Assembly: GCA_027063985.1 (NCBI GenBank)
Contig: JAMOQN010000200.1
Span: 1 to 35,684, forward strand
Length of the DNA stretch: 35,684 nucleotides
Direction of reading: 5' to 3'
Source of the DNA: Desulfohalobiaceae bacterium
Lineage (GTDB): Bacteria; Desulfobacterota; Desulfovibrionia; Desulfovibrionales; Desulfothermaceae
Part shown: piece after piece, positions 16,518-24,853 of the stretch
Layout of the letters: the number at the start of each line of letters is the position of its first letter
How positions within the stretch are numbered: the stretch's first letter is position 1
Made by a program: the position numbers and the translations under genes
Notes under the pieces: generated by a model
Told to the model about the DNA's origin: nothing
Database searches by the model: none
Seen by the model: the letters and a program-made list of their open reading frames with translations, nothing else

Positions 16518-17135
16518 TCATTTTTTTTCTTTGGATAGGGTTAAAATATAGTTTTTATTCTTTAGTCTTTTATACAATCTTAATACTTTTTTTACATAAT
16601 CTTTAGTCTCTCTATAAGGTGGAATCCCATTATATTTTATAACTGCATTTGGTCCAGCATTATACGCAGCTATAACTAGTTCTATTCTACCAAACTTATC
16701 CATTAATTTTCTTATGTATCTAACCCCGCCTTCAATATTTTCTTCTGGGTCAAATGGTGAGAAGATCTTTAGTTCTCTTTGAGTGACTGGCACAATCTGC
16801 ATTAGGCCCTTGGCGCCTTTTTTTGAAACTGCGTAGGGATTAAAATTAGATTCTACCTTTAATATAGAATAGGCAAGATTATAATCTACATTATATATTT
16901 CACAATACCTTTTTAAAATTTTCTCTATTTGATTTTTATTGATAAGATTGTATTCAAATTGATTTTTATTGATAAAACTGGATTCAGAGATAAAAGGTCT
17001 GTATTTGGGATTATCTGGAATGTCTGTAAAATGTAAAACTCCATTTTTATCCTTGTAAAAATATATAGTTCCTGCATTTGAAAAACTAGATGCTAAAATA
17101 AAGACAATGATGAAAAATGAAAAAAATCTTATCAT
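16518..17135 (-). CDS. Lytic transglycosylase (SLT domain) with N-terminal DUF4124-like region
   Basis: This periplasmic enzyme would cleave peptidoglycan between MurNAc and GlcNAc. The 205-residue protein has a signal peptide (residues 1-21, FFSFFIIVFILASSFSNA), a short DUF4124-type segment (IYFYKDKNGVLHFTDIP), then the SLT fold with catalytic Glu95 in ILKVESNFNP, GAKGLMQIVP and AAYNAGPNAV. This is the small soluble-lytic-transglycosylase type common beside pilus and secretion genes, which suggests it opens the wall for pilus machinery; that link is inferred from position. Its start overlaps the pcm stop by one base (TAATG). Confidence 0.9.
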   Translation of the reverse strand: MIRFFSFFIIVFILASSFSNAGTIYFYKDKNGVLHFTDIPDNPKYRPFISESSFINKNQFEYNLINKNQIEKILKRYCEIYNVDYNLAYSILKVESNFNPYAVSKKGAKGLMQIVPVTQRELKIFSPFDPEENIEGGVRYIRKLMDKFGRIELVIAAYNAGPNAVIKYNGIPPYRETKDYVKKVLRLYKRLKNKNYILTLSKEKK

Positions 17136-17806
17136 TAATTTATCCCGTTATAATCTCCTTTCATCCATCCATGTTTACCCACTAATTCCACAAATTGTGC
17201 AGGACCAAGGTCTTTTTTAAAATATTTACCCTGTTTTTTTATAATTTTAATGAGACGTTGCTTTCTTTGAATACCTCCCATTGGGATCACTAAGATACCA
17301 GGATCCTTGAGCTGCTCAAGTAAGGGAGAAGGAAGCTTTGGACCCCCAGCTGTAACAATTATTCTATCAAATGGTGCAAATTCAGGCCAACCCAATGTTC
17401 CATCGTCTAATTTTAGTTTCACATTGAAGTATCTCAATTTGGTCATTCGATTTAAGGCATTTATATAAAGGGGCTTAATTCTTTCCACACTATATACTTC
17501 TGCCCCCATTTCAGCAAGTACTGCAGCCTGATATCCTGAACCAGTCCCGATTTCCAGAACTTTCATTCCTGGTGCAACTTCAAGTGCTTGGGTCATTTTT
17601 GCCACAATATATGGTTGGGAAATGGTCTGGCCATATCCAATTGGAAGAGAATCTTTGGAATATGCCCTATCAGCCAGGGCCTCATCTACAAATTCATGCC
17701 TTTTTACCTTTAACAAGGCCTCTATAACAGCAGGATCTCTAATGCCTTTGTCAATAACCTGCTCTTTAACCATTCTTTCTCTTCTTATCCTAAAATCTAA
17801 CTTCAT
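17135..17806 (-). CDS. pcm: Protein-L-isoaspartate O-methyltransferase
   Basis: Pcm methylates isoaspartyl residues with SAM so that damaged proteins can be repaired. The family core is complete: RHEFVDEALADRAYSKDSLPIGYGQTISQPYIVA, the SAM-binding VLEIGTGSGYQAAVLAEM, DGTLGW and FDRIIVTAGGP. The ATG at 17806 (MKLDFRIRRERM) gives 223 residues and matches normal family length; the track's ATG at 17854 adds 16 residues with no homology that I recognise. Neither start has a strong Shine-Dalgarno. It heads the long unit that continues through pgsA and pilT; the restriction-modification island lies just upstream. Confidence 0.93.
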   Translation of the reverse strand: MKLDFRIRRERMVKEQVIDKGIRDPAVIEALLKVKRHEFVDEALADRAYSKDSLPIGYGQTISQPYIVAKMTQALEVAPGMKVLEIGTGSGYQAAVLAEMGAEVYSVERIKPLYINALNRMTKLRYFNVKLKLDDGTLGWPEFAPFDRIIVTAGGPKLPSPLLEQLKDPGILVIPMGGIQRKQRLIKIIKKQGKYFKKDLGPAQFVELVGKHGWMKGDYNGIN

Positions 17807-17907
17807 AAACTTGGCTATATAACCACAATAGTCATTTATATACAACAAGTTCATACTTTATTTAAATTTCACACAAAGCTCGTCTTTGAACTTTCCTCTT
17901 CCGTTAC

Positions 17908-17925
17908 ACGCTTGTGTTCAAGCGT
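17908..17925. repeat. Perfect 7-bp hairpin (ACGCTTG/CAAGCGT)
   Basis: ACGCTTG (17908-17914), a TGTT loop and CAAGCGT (17919-17925) form a perfect stem-loop at the end of the decayed ORF. There is no T-run after it on the minus strand, so it is not a standard terminator for the restriction gene; on the plus strand a T7 run follows after 10 nt. Confidence 0.5.
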
Positions 17926-18085
17926 CCCATAACTTTTTTTCATGATCAAGCACTAAAACTTCTTCCAATTCTAAAGATTCCTTATACGGACTTATCACAT
18001 TTGGTGGATAACCATTTTCGTCTTATACTATTTTTTTACGAGAAGTTATGAATTTTCTAAAATTTAACCTGTCACCAAAATCCAT
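17918..18085 (-). pseudogene. Decayed coding sequence after the DpnII-like gene, interrupted by TAA
   Basis: On the minus strand ATG 18085 opens a frame that reads 20 residues (MDFGDRLNFRKFITSRKKIV), hits TAA at 18025-18023, then continues in the same frame for 34 residues (DENGYPPNVISPY..., ending LDHEKKLWDA) to TGA. The composition on both sides of the TAA is protein-like. A further protein-like stretch (QDAQDECLVADGF) lies just upstream in another frame, in frame with the end of the endonuclease gene, suggesting a frameshift too. I cannot identify the parent gene. The rest of the 262-bp space between the endonuclease and pcm shows no other gene. Confidence 0.45.
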
Positions 18086-18116
18086 CAGCAACTAAGCACT
18101 CATCCTGAGCATCTTG

Positions 18117-19019
18117 TTAGAATTTTTCCAATATTTTTTTCAAAAATCCCTTTTGTAGCATCTCTAAATTCAACAAGTAGTCAGCCTGAGCAAGGTATTC
18201 TTTTAATGGAAGTTGTGTATTTTTCCATCCTTGCCCATCTGTAACCCATATAAATTCTATTCCTTGTTTATTCCAAAACTGACTCATTGTAATATATTCA
18301 CCAGCGGTGGATTTTAGTTTCGATCCACCTCCTCCATAAAAATTTGTTTCAATAAAGTAAAGTTTATTGTTTTTATTTATAGCAAAATCAATTTGCCTTG
18401 AAGATTTATCTATTTCAATAGTTATTCCCCATTTATTTTTTATTTTTGATGCATTTGCTTGATTTATATAATCTGCATTACAAAATAAACAGGCATCAGC
18501 TACATAAACTTCCACAATTGATTCCATTAAACTTCCTGTTCGATTTTTTCTTGCATTAGTGTCTAAACCGACTTCAACCCCCGTTACATAATCTACCAGA
18601 TTTTTGATTTTTCGATTTTTTAAGAGTTCTCCTAATCCTGAATTTAATAAAAACTTTGCAAACTTGGTAGCTTCTTCTTTGCTAGGTTTATTGGTAGTAA
18701 AATCAAAAACTTCATATATGAAATTAGATACATCAACTAACACCTCTATGGAATTTTCTCTAATTGCTAAAAGTTTAGGAATTGCTTTTATTATTTGTGG
18801 ATAATCAAAAATAAGGGTAGAAGCTTCTCTAATAAAGTCTTCCTTTCCAATTAAATAATTTAAAAGATTCAATTCTCTTTCAATGGGTTCTACATTTTTT
18901 ATCACTTTTTTCCAATTGACAAAATAGTCCCACTTCGTAATTTTTATTTTTAAAGTTTTTATAAAGTAAGTGAAGAACTCATCTTCAGATAATCCTGAAA
19001 TCTCACATATTTTTTTCAT
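18117..19019 (-). CDS. DpnII/MboI-family type II restriction endonuclease (GATC)
   Basis: The 300-residue protein matches the DpnII family, which cuts unmethylated GATC (DpnII itself has 288 residues). Recognisable features are the conserved block GVEVGLDTNARKNRTGSLME near 147-166 and the PD-(D/E)xK-like core with Asp211 (QIDFAI) and Glu224 in YFIETNFYGGGGSKLKSTAGEY. The GATC specificity is inferred from the family. It lies 13 bp after the methyltransferase gene and is therefore made from the same mRNA, methyltransferase first, which would protect the host before the nuclease accumulates. The 300 residues show no internal disruption, so it may be active. Confidence 0.92.
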   Translation of the reverse strand: MKKICEISGLSEDEFFTYFIKTLKIKITKWDYFVNWKKVIKNVEPIERELNLLNYLIGKEDFIREASTLIFDYPQIIKAIPKLLAIRENSIEVLVDVSNFIYEVFDFTTNKPSKEEATKFAKFLLNSGLGELLKNRKIKNLVDYVTGVEVGLDTNARKNRTGSLMESIVEVYVADACLFCNADYINQANASKIKNKWGITIEIDKSSRQIDFAINKNNKLYFIETNFYGGGGSKLKSTAGEYITMSQFWNKQGIEFIWVTDGQGWKNTQLPLKEYLAQADYLLNLEMLQKGFLKKILEKF

Positions 19020-19032
19020 ATTTTTTTTAATT

Positions 19033-19890
19033 TTATGGTATTAGTCCGTACTCAGCAATGTTTTCTCTCATAGATGCAACGTTTAATAAAACCCTTTGTT
19101 TTCTCTTTCTTATTTCATCTTTTAATCTTGGGATTGCCAATTCATCTAAATATTTTTTCTCCGAATCCACTCCTACGAATTTTCTTTTATAGCGTATTGC
19201 AATAACTCCAGTAGTCCCACTACCACAAAATGGATCAAGAACAATATCTCCTTCATTGCTTGAAGCTAAAATAATTCTTTTCAATAATGCTTCAGGTTTT
19301 TGTGTTGGATGTTTGCCATATCTTTTTTCTTCATTTTTAGGAGTATTGATGGCCCAGACACTTCTCATTTGTTTATTAGGCTTTTTGATAAAATCGCCAT
19401 CCCAATTACCATTTTTCATTAAATCATAATTAAAAGTATGTTTGGCTTTTTTATTCTTCTTTGCCCATAACAGTGTTTCGTGACTGGCAGTAAACATTCT
19501 ACAAGACAAATTTGGTGAGGCATTTGGTTTAAACCAGCATATATCATTGATAAAATGCCAGCCCTGTTTTTGAAGGGCAAAACCACATGAATATATTGAA
19601 TGGTATGTTCCAGATATCCATAAGGTTCCATTTGGTTTTAAAATCCTCTTACATGCCTCAATCCACCTATAGTGGAACTGAAAATCTTCCTCTACTCCCT
19701 TGCTTTTATCCCATTCGCCCTTATTGACACTTACTCTTCTACCAGCGTGACAAGTAAATCCATCATTTGAAAGATTATATGGCGGATCAGCAAAAATCAA
19801 ATCAATACTTTCCTCTGGCAATTTACTTAAAACTTCTAATACATCACCAAGGTAAAGTCGAATCCCTATGTCACTAAAATATGCCTTCAT
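19033..19890 (-). CDS. DpnA-like site-specific DNA adenine-N6 methyltransferase (beta class)
   Basis: This 285-residue enzyme would methylate adenine in the sequence cut by the adjacent nuclease. Motif IV DPPY is at 35-38 and precedes the SAM-binding motif LDPFCGSGTTG near 220, the order of beta-class enzymes. HPTQKPEALLKRII is the conserved motif X segment. The best match by pattern is DpnA (M2.DpnII), which can also methylate single-stranded GATC. Classical DpnII systems carry in addition an alpha-class enzyme (DpnM), absent here. The ribosome site is weak (GAGAGAGAT before ATG), and a broken mini-ORF overlaps the start by 17 nt. Confidence 0.9.
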   Translation of the reverse strand: MKAYFSDIGIRLYLGDVLEVLSKLPEESIDLIFADPPYNLSNDGFTCHAGRRVSVNKGEWDKSKGVEEDFQFHYRWIEACKRILKPNGTLWISGTYHSIYSCGFALQKQGWHFINDICWFKPNASPNLSCRMFTASHETLLWAKKNKKAKHTFNYDLMKNGNWDGDFIKKPNKQMRSVWAINTPKNEEKRYGKHPTQKPEALLKRIILASSNEGDIVLDPFCGSGTTGVIAIRYKRKFVGVDSEKKYLDELAIPRLKDEIRKRKQRVLLNVASMRENIAEYGLIP

Positions 19891-20030
19891 TATCTCTCTC
19901 TTTTATATAATTTTCACGGAGCTCACGGACAAGCTCACTAAGACTTTCTTTTTTTTGCGAGATTAGTAACTTTATATTTCAATCCTGAGTCAATCTCATG
20001 ATCATTTGTGTTGTCGTATTTTCTCCTCAC
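19874..20030 (-). pseudogene. Mini-ORF broken at an A8 tract, overlapping the methyltransferase start
   Basis: On the minus strand GTG 20030 opens a frame of 30 codons (VRRKYDNTNDHEIDSGLKYK...) ending at TAG 19938. At the A8 run (T8 on the plus strand, 19949-19956) deleting one A would join it to a second protein-like frame (ESLSELVRELRENYIKERDNEG) that runs 17 nt into the methyltransferase gene. The restored product would have 51 residues. It could be the remnant of a larger gene or a length-variable switch. I do not recognise the family. The rest of the 241-bp intergenic region holds only the tandem repeat. Confidence 0.4.
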
Positions 20031-20060
20031 GCACTTAATTTGTTAGATTCAATCCTTTAC

Positions 20061-20132
20061 CCCATACACCCATTAACTCATGTACCCATCAACCCATACA
20101 CCCATATACCCATATACCCACTACCCAACCAC
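20061..20132. repeat. Degenerate 8-bp tandem repeat (CCCATATA type), G-rich on the minus strand
   Basis: Nine units with an exact 8-bp period: CCCATACA, CCCATTAA, CTCATGTA, CCCATCAA, CCCATACA, two CCCATATA, CCCACTAC and CCAACCAC. It starts at the stop codon of the PEP-synthase-like gene. On the minus (sense) strand successive GGG tracts are spaced by 5 nt, which satisfies the G3-N1-7 quadruplex consensus. It is not a CRISPR array because there are no spacers. Confidence 0.85.
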
Positions 20133-23100
20133 TAGTGACTATACTTTTCTCTCTGTCTCTTTAATGCCTCTTCCTGCTCTTCAAAAGAGGAAAAGCCTGC
20201 CTGGTGTAATGCATCCAGTACAGTTTGATCCCAATCCCAATTGGCATAAATTACTGGTTTATGCAATTTATCTCTAAAGGATTCCAGTTCATTTCTGTAA
20301 AATTGCTCTTTTGGTGTTTGGAGATTATTATAAAGTTGTCTGCTAAGTCTGTTTATCTCTCCTTCATACCACTGGAGTATGTCAGCAGCTGTAGTATTTT
20401 GTTTAATTATGTGTCCATATCCTTCCTCTTTTAAAATATTACATAATCTTTCAAAGTGTTGTTGCTTTAACCATTTTCCGAGATCTTTCAACTGTATATT
20501 TTCTTGCTCAAGTTCATATACATCGTATTTGGTCTGGGCATATGTATCAGGCACTACTGATGCTGAAACTATGCCTGCAATGCAAACAAGCCCTCTAATT
20601 ATTTTACTATTAGACACACCCTGGCCGCAGAAGCCAACTTTTTTGCCATATTTTTGCCCTGTGAAAATAGTAGTTAAAATAGCCCATACTACTGCTGGAT
20701 CTTCTTCATCATATACCTTTCTAAGTCTGGGATTATCCCTATCTGTTCCAAGGACCAGCTGGGTCATATCGTTGGAACCAATGGAAAATCCGTCAAATTC
20801 CTTGATAAATTCTTTTGCTAGAATTGCATTACTGGGGATTTCTGACATCTGAATAATCTTTAGTCCATCTTCACCACTTTTTAGGTTGTGGACATGTTCT
20901 AAATATCTTTTCATGGACCTTGCTTCTTCCAGGGTCCTTACAAAGGGCAACATCAAACACAAATTTTTACCACCATATGCGCCCCTGGCCAATTTAAATG
21001 CCTCTATTTCCCAGTCATGGAGGTTTCTGGAAACACCCCTATATCCTAACATTGGATTGTCTTCTACCTGCTCAAACAAAAGCCCGCCTACGAGATTTCT
21101 GTATTCATTGGTTTTAAAGTCTGTGGTCCTATAGATAATTTCCCTGCCATAAAATGCCATTGCAAAAAGGGCCAGCCCTTGTGCAAGGGATTGTACATAT
21201 AATTCTTTTCCTGTCCTATATCCTTTGCTCCTGATGTGATTTGCGATTTTCTTGGGCAAGTTCCTTACATCGTCCATCCTCTGGCCAAGACCTACTTTTT
21301 GGGCAACATCTTCCCTTAACTTTTTTATCCTCTCAATTACATGTCTAACCTCTGGATCATCTTTTATTCTCTCATAGTGAAAATTGATGTTCTCCTCAAT
21401 TTCTTCTTTCTTTTGTCTATCTTCAGGGGAATCTCCAAGGGTAAGTAATTTATCATAGTAACCCATTACATAGGCAATGTGTTCTTTGATATCAGTTGAT
21501 GTCTTTATTTCATTTAAATAGTGTGTTGCATTTTCTAAATATGAATCCAGTGCCCTGTCGCATTCTCTTATTTTTCTTTGAACTGCCAGCTCTTCCTCTC
21601 TTCCTGCTGTAACCTTTGCACTGAGTTCCTCTATTTTGTCTGTTAGACCAGAAATTATTCCTACATACTTTCTTAAATTAAGATCAAAGGTCAAAATTCC
21701 ATTGTCCAGTTGTTCTTTTATTATCTTTGTAAGCTCATTATCAAGTTCTTTTAATTTTTCATCAACATAGATATTGAGCGTCCCATTATCATAGGCTTCA
21801 AGTGCCATTGGGTGCACGCCTATATTTCCCAACATAAATTCTGCGCGCAAGAGTCCTACTTCAAAATCAGGAGAGTATCTCAGTCTGGAGAGAAACATTG
21901 CCTGTCCAACATCTGCAAGTATTAAGCCTATTTTTGTCTTGGTTGGTGGGAGTTTAGATACATCTACCTCTCCCCCAACTTCTATTAGAGGAAGTGCTCC
22001 CCTATACACTTTTCCCCTTGAACCATCAACAGTTACTTCCTGGCCATCTAAGGCCCTTAATGATTCAACTTTATTTATACCAATAACTGAAGGTATTCCC
22101 AATTCTCTGGAAGTGATAGCAGCATGGGATGTATCTCCACCTGCGCTTGCAAGTACTGCAGAAGCTATCCTCATCCCTGGCACCATATCAGGATCTGTCC
22201 TCTCAGCAGCCAGTATATCCCCTTTGTTAATCTTATTTAATTCCAGGGCGGAGCGTAAAAATCTTACTTTACCACTACCTGCCCCCCTGGATGCACCATT
22301 TCCAGTAAGGAGAACCTCAGCATGCTCTAAGGCCTTGGGATCTACTTCCAATCTTTTCATATAGATGGTGTATGGGTGTTTTTCAAACTCAATATTCCAT
22401 CTAGTTTCAGGCCTTGCCTGAACAAACCAGAGTCTATCCCATTCATCTATACAAAACTCAGTATCCATTATAATTCCGCCATAGGCCTGGCTTATCTTTC
22501 TGACACCCCTGGCCACTTCTTCTGCCTGGGCAAGTGAGAGGGACCACTTATACACTTCATCTTCTGGAAGACTTACAACAACAGTTCCGCTTCCATCGTC
22601 TTTGTATACAATTTTTTTGTCTTTTTTACCCATTTGTCTGATTACTACCTCTTGCCCATCATCCCTTTGAAACACATAATATTTATCAGGGGTGACCATT
22701 CCAGATACAACTGCCTCCCCAAGACCATAACTTGCATCAATGGATACAAGATCATTTCTATCAGTTCCCCTACAACCAGTGGCTGTATCAGCAGAAAAAG
22801 CTGTTCCAGAAATCACTGGATTAATCATCCTCATTATACAAACTGACAGAGATGTATTTTCAATAGCCCATTCTTTTTTTGCATTTTCAGCAATGGTATC
22901 ATCACCAGTTTTTTCAGCAAGATCCACTGCATCTAGAATTGCTTCTCTTCTATATGTCATTGAACGAAGATTATAAGCTGATGCACAGTCCCATTGATAG
23001 GCAACTATTACTTCATCTTCTGATGTTATATTTAAGTAGGTGTCCTGGAGCCCAGCAAATGCCTTTTTAGCACTGTCTTCACCTGCAGCAGAGGATCTAA

Positions 23101-23734
23101 CAGCCACTCTTACGTTTTCTTCTCCAACTTCTTTGCAAATATCCCTATATGCCTGACGAACAGCCTCCTTTACCTCCTCAGGTAAATCCACAGACAAGAT
23201 AGCAACCTGGACGAGTACTGAACGTTTTCTCAACTGGTCAATGCCCTCAGGAGAGGTGGCAAATCCTTCAACCACGTTGTTTATAAATTTTCTTAACTTG
23301 ATAAGCCTCTGTCCTTCTTTTTCCTGTAGTTTTTTTACCTTTGCTGCAGTTTTTCTGACAAATTTTCTCAAAAATTCTGGATCACTGTTTACTTCAACGC
23401 TATTCCAGTCCACCTGCTCATATTCCCTTTCAACAATTTCTCTGATCAAGGTTGCATTAACATTTGTTTCATCCAATAATTTATGAAATGCCTTGGCAGA
23501 TATTGCCCGAAATTGCGGTGTCCTTATCCCTTCAATCTGGCTAATAATAGCTGTATTGTAGTTCTTCCCTCCAACCAGATATTCCCCTTGCTTCCCCAAA
23601 AGGACAATTTCGCTTCCACTGAGTACCAATTTTTTTGTTAAATCTTCAGTAGAAGCAACAACTTTGGTCTTGACCTTTTCTTGTAACTTGACATCTATTT
23701 TAGGCTCTATCTGACTCTCTTTTTGTTTTGCCAT
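20132..23734 (-). CDS. ppsA: Phosphoenolpyruvate synthase-like protein (PEP/pyruvate-binding, 1200 aa)
   Basis: PEP synthase converts pyruvate and ATP to PEP for gluconeogenesis. Domains in order: N-terminal extension (about 1-50); ATP-binding pyruvate-phosphate-dikinase domain with VRVAVRSSAAGEDS and GLGEAVVSGMVTPDKY; swivelling His domain GGDTSHAAITSRELGIPSVIG; a PEP-utiliser TIM barrel with VGLLRAEFML, DNPMLGYRG, SIGSNDMTQL and the catalytic Cys in GFCGQGVSN. E. coli PpsA has about 790 residues; this protein is longer mainly through a helical insert between VGLLRAEF and YRTTDFKTNEYRN and a C-terminal extension. All catalytic motifs remain. AGGAGG with 6 nt spacing precedes the ATG. It follows leuB by 40 bp and may share its transcript. 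Confidence 0.88.
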   Translation of the reverse strand: MAKQKESQIEPKIDVKLQEKVKTKVVASTEDLTKKLVLSGSEIVLLGKQGEYLVGGKNYNTAIISQIEGIRTPQFRAISAKAFHKLLDETNVNATLIREIVEREYEQVDWNSVEVNSDPEFLRKFVRKTAAKVKKLQEKEGQRLIKLRKFINNVVEGFATSPEGIDQLRKRSVLVQVAILSVDLPEEVKEAVRQAYRDICKEVGEENVRVAVRSSAAGEDSAKKAFAGLQDTYLNITSEDEVIVAYQWDCASAYNLRSMTYRREAILDAVDLAEKTGDDTIAENAKKEWAIENTSLSVCIMRMINPVISGTAFSADTATGCRGTDRNDLVSIDASYGLGEAVVSGMVTPDKYYVFQRDDGQEVVIRQMGKKDKKIVYKDDGSGTVVVSLPEDEVYKWSLSLAQAEEVARGVRKISQAYGGIIMDTEFCIDEWDRLWFVQARPETRWNIEFEKHPYTIYMKRLEVDPKALEHAEVLLTGNGASRGAGSGKVRFLRSALELNKINKGDILAAERTDPDMVPGMRIASAVLASAGGDTSHAAITSRELGIPSVIGINKVESLRALDGQEVTVDGSRGKVYRGALPLIEVGGEVDVSKLPPTKTKIGLILADVGQAMFLSRLRYSPDFEVGLLRAEFMLGNIGVHPMALEAYDNGTLNIYVDEKLKELDNELTKIIKEQLDNGILTFDLNLRKYVGIISGLTDKIEELSAKVTAGREEELAVQRKIRECDRALDSYLENATHYLNEIKTSTDIKEHIAYVMGYYDKLLTLGDSPEDRQKKEEIEENINFHYERIKDDPEVRHVIERIKKLREDVAQKVGLGQRMDDVRNLPKKIANHIRSKGYRTGKELYVQSLAQGLALFAMAFYGREIIYRTTDFKTNEYRNLVGGLLFEQVEDNPMLGYRGVSRNLHDWEIEAFKLARGAYGGKNLCLMLPFVRTLEEARSMKRYLEHVHNLKSGEDGLKIIQMSEIPSNAILAKEFIKEFDGFSIGSNDMTQLVLGTDRDNPRLRKVYDEEDPAVVWAILTTIFTGQKYGKKVGFCGQGVSNSKIIRGLVCIAGIVSASVVPDTYAQTKYDVYELEQENIQLKDLGKWLKQQHFERLCNILKEEGYGHIIKQNTTAADILQWYEGEINRLSRQLYNNLQTPKEQFYRNELESFRDKLHKPVIYANWDWDQTVLDALHQAGFSSFEEQEEALKRQREKYSH

Positions 23735-23774
23735 TATTTTCCTCCTTAAAATATCAAAGTCATAGAGAAAATTC

Positions 23775-24851
23775 TTAAATATAAGAAGCTACTAAATCTC
23801 CCATCTCTGAACACGATACAAGTTTAAACCCCTTTGTATAAATATCCTGGGTCCTATAACCCTCTGAAAGTACCCTGTTTACTGCATTTTCAATAGATTT
23901 AGCCTCTTTTTCCAGGGAAAATGAATATGTGAACATCATGGCCAATGATAATATTGTTGCCAAAGGATTTGCCTTGTTTTGGCCGGCAATATCAGGAGCT
24001 GATCCATGTATTGGTTCATATAGGCCTGGACTATTAGAATCTTTTATAGATGCAGATGGGAGCATTCCTATAGATCCAGTAATAATGGATGCTTCATCAG
24101 ATAAAATATCTCCAAATAAATTTGAAGTAACAATTACATCAAATTGAGAAGGATTTATTACAAGTTGCATGGCTGCATTATCCACATACATATGTTGAAG
24201 CTCAATGTCTGGATATTCTTTAGCTACATCTTCTACTACCTCTCTCCAGAGTCTAGAGACATCTAAAACATTGGCCTTATCTACAGAACATACCTTTTTG
24301 TTTCTTTTTCTGGCAATTTCAAAGGCTACCCTTGCTATTCGCCTAATTTCTGTTTCTGAATATACCATTGTATTATATCCAAATCTCTCCCCATTTCTTA
24401 TTTCAATGCCCTTAGGTTCACCAAAATAGATCCCTCCAGTAAGCTCCCTTACAACTACTAAATCAATGCCCTTTTCAACTATCTCTGATCTAAGGCAGGA
24501 TGCATCTTTTAATTCCTCAAAAACCTTTGCAGGTCTGAGATTGGCAAACAGCCCAAGTGCCTTTCTAATACCAAGTAACCCTTTTTCTGGTCTTAAGTTA
24601 TGGTCTATATTATCCCACTTAGGTCCGCCCACTGCTCCAAGTAAGACTGCATCTGCTTTTAGACATTTGTCTATTGTTTCTTGAGGAAGTGGCTCTCCGT
24701 ACTCATCTATGGCACAGCCGCCAATTAGTGCGTGGTCAATATAAATCTCATGGTCAAATTTTTTTGCTACTTTTTTTAGGACCTTTTCTGCCTGGGCCAC
24801 TATCTCTTTGCCTATTCCATCTCCAGGAAGGACGCAGATTTTTAATTCCAC
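23775..24851 (-). CDS. leuB: 3-isopropylmalate dehydrogenase
   Basis: LeuB oxidises and decarboxylates 3-isopropylmalate to 2-oxoisocaproate using NAD+, the third step of leucine synthesis. The 358-residue protein has LPGDGIGKE at the N-terminus, the substrate loop [34 protein letters not shown], the metal-binding [12 protein letters not shown] and the NAD-binding [19 protein letters not shown]. The start codon is GTG, placed 2 bp after the leuD stop, with GGGG as ribosome site inside the end of leuD. It is the last of the contiguous leuA-C-D-B genes. Confidence 0.97.
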   Translation of the reverse strand: MELKICVLPGDGIGKEIVAQAEKVLKKVAKKFDHEIYIDHALIGGCAIDEYGEPLPQETIDKCLKADAVLLGAVGGPKWDNIDHNLRPEKGLLGIRKALGLFANLRPAKVFEELKDASCLRSEIVEKGIDLVVVRELTGGIYFGEPKGIEIRNGERFGYNTMVYSETEIRRIARVAFEIARKRNKKVCSVDKANVLDVSRLWREVVEDVAKEYPDIELQHMYVDNAAMQLVINPSQFDVIVTSNLFGDILSDEASIITGSIGMLPSASIKDSNSPGLYEPIHGSAPDIAGQNKANPLATILSLAMMFTYSFSLEKEAKSIENAVNRVLSEGYRTQDIYTKGFKLVSCSEMGDLVASYI

Positions 24852-24853
24852 CT

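Noticed and set aside
20061-20132. CRISPR-like repeat array
   Set aside because: The repeats are directly adjacent 8-bp units without spacers.
20080-20277. Plus-strand 65-aa ORF (MYPSTHTPIYPYTH...)
   Set aside because: An artefact of the 8-bp repeat read through into the antisense of ppsA.
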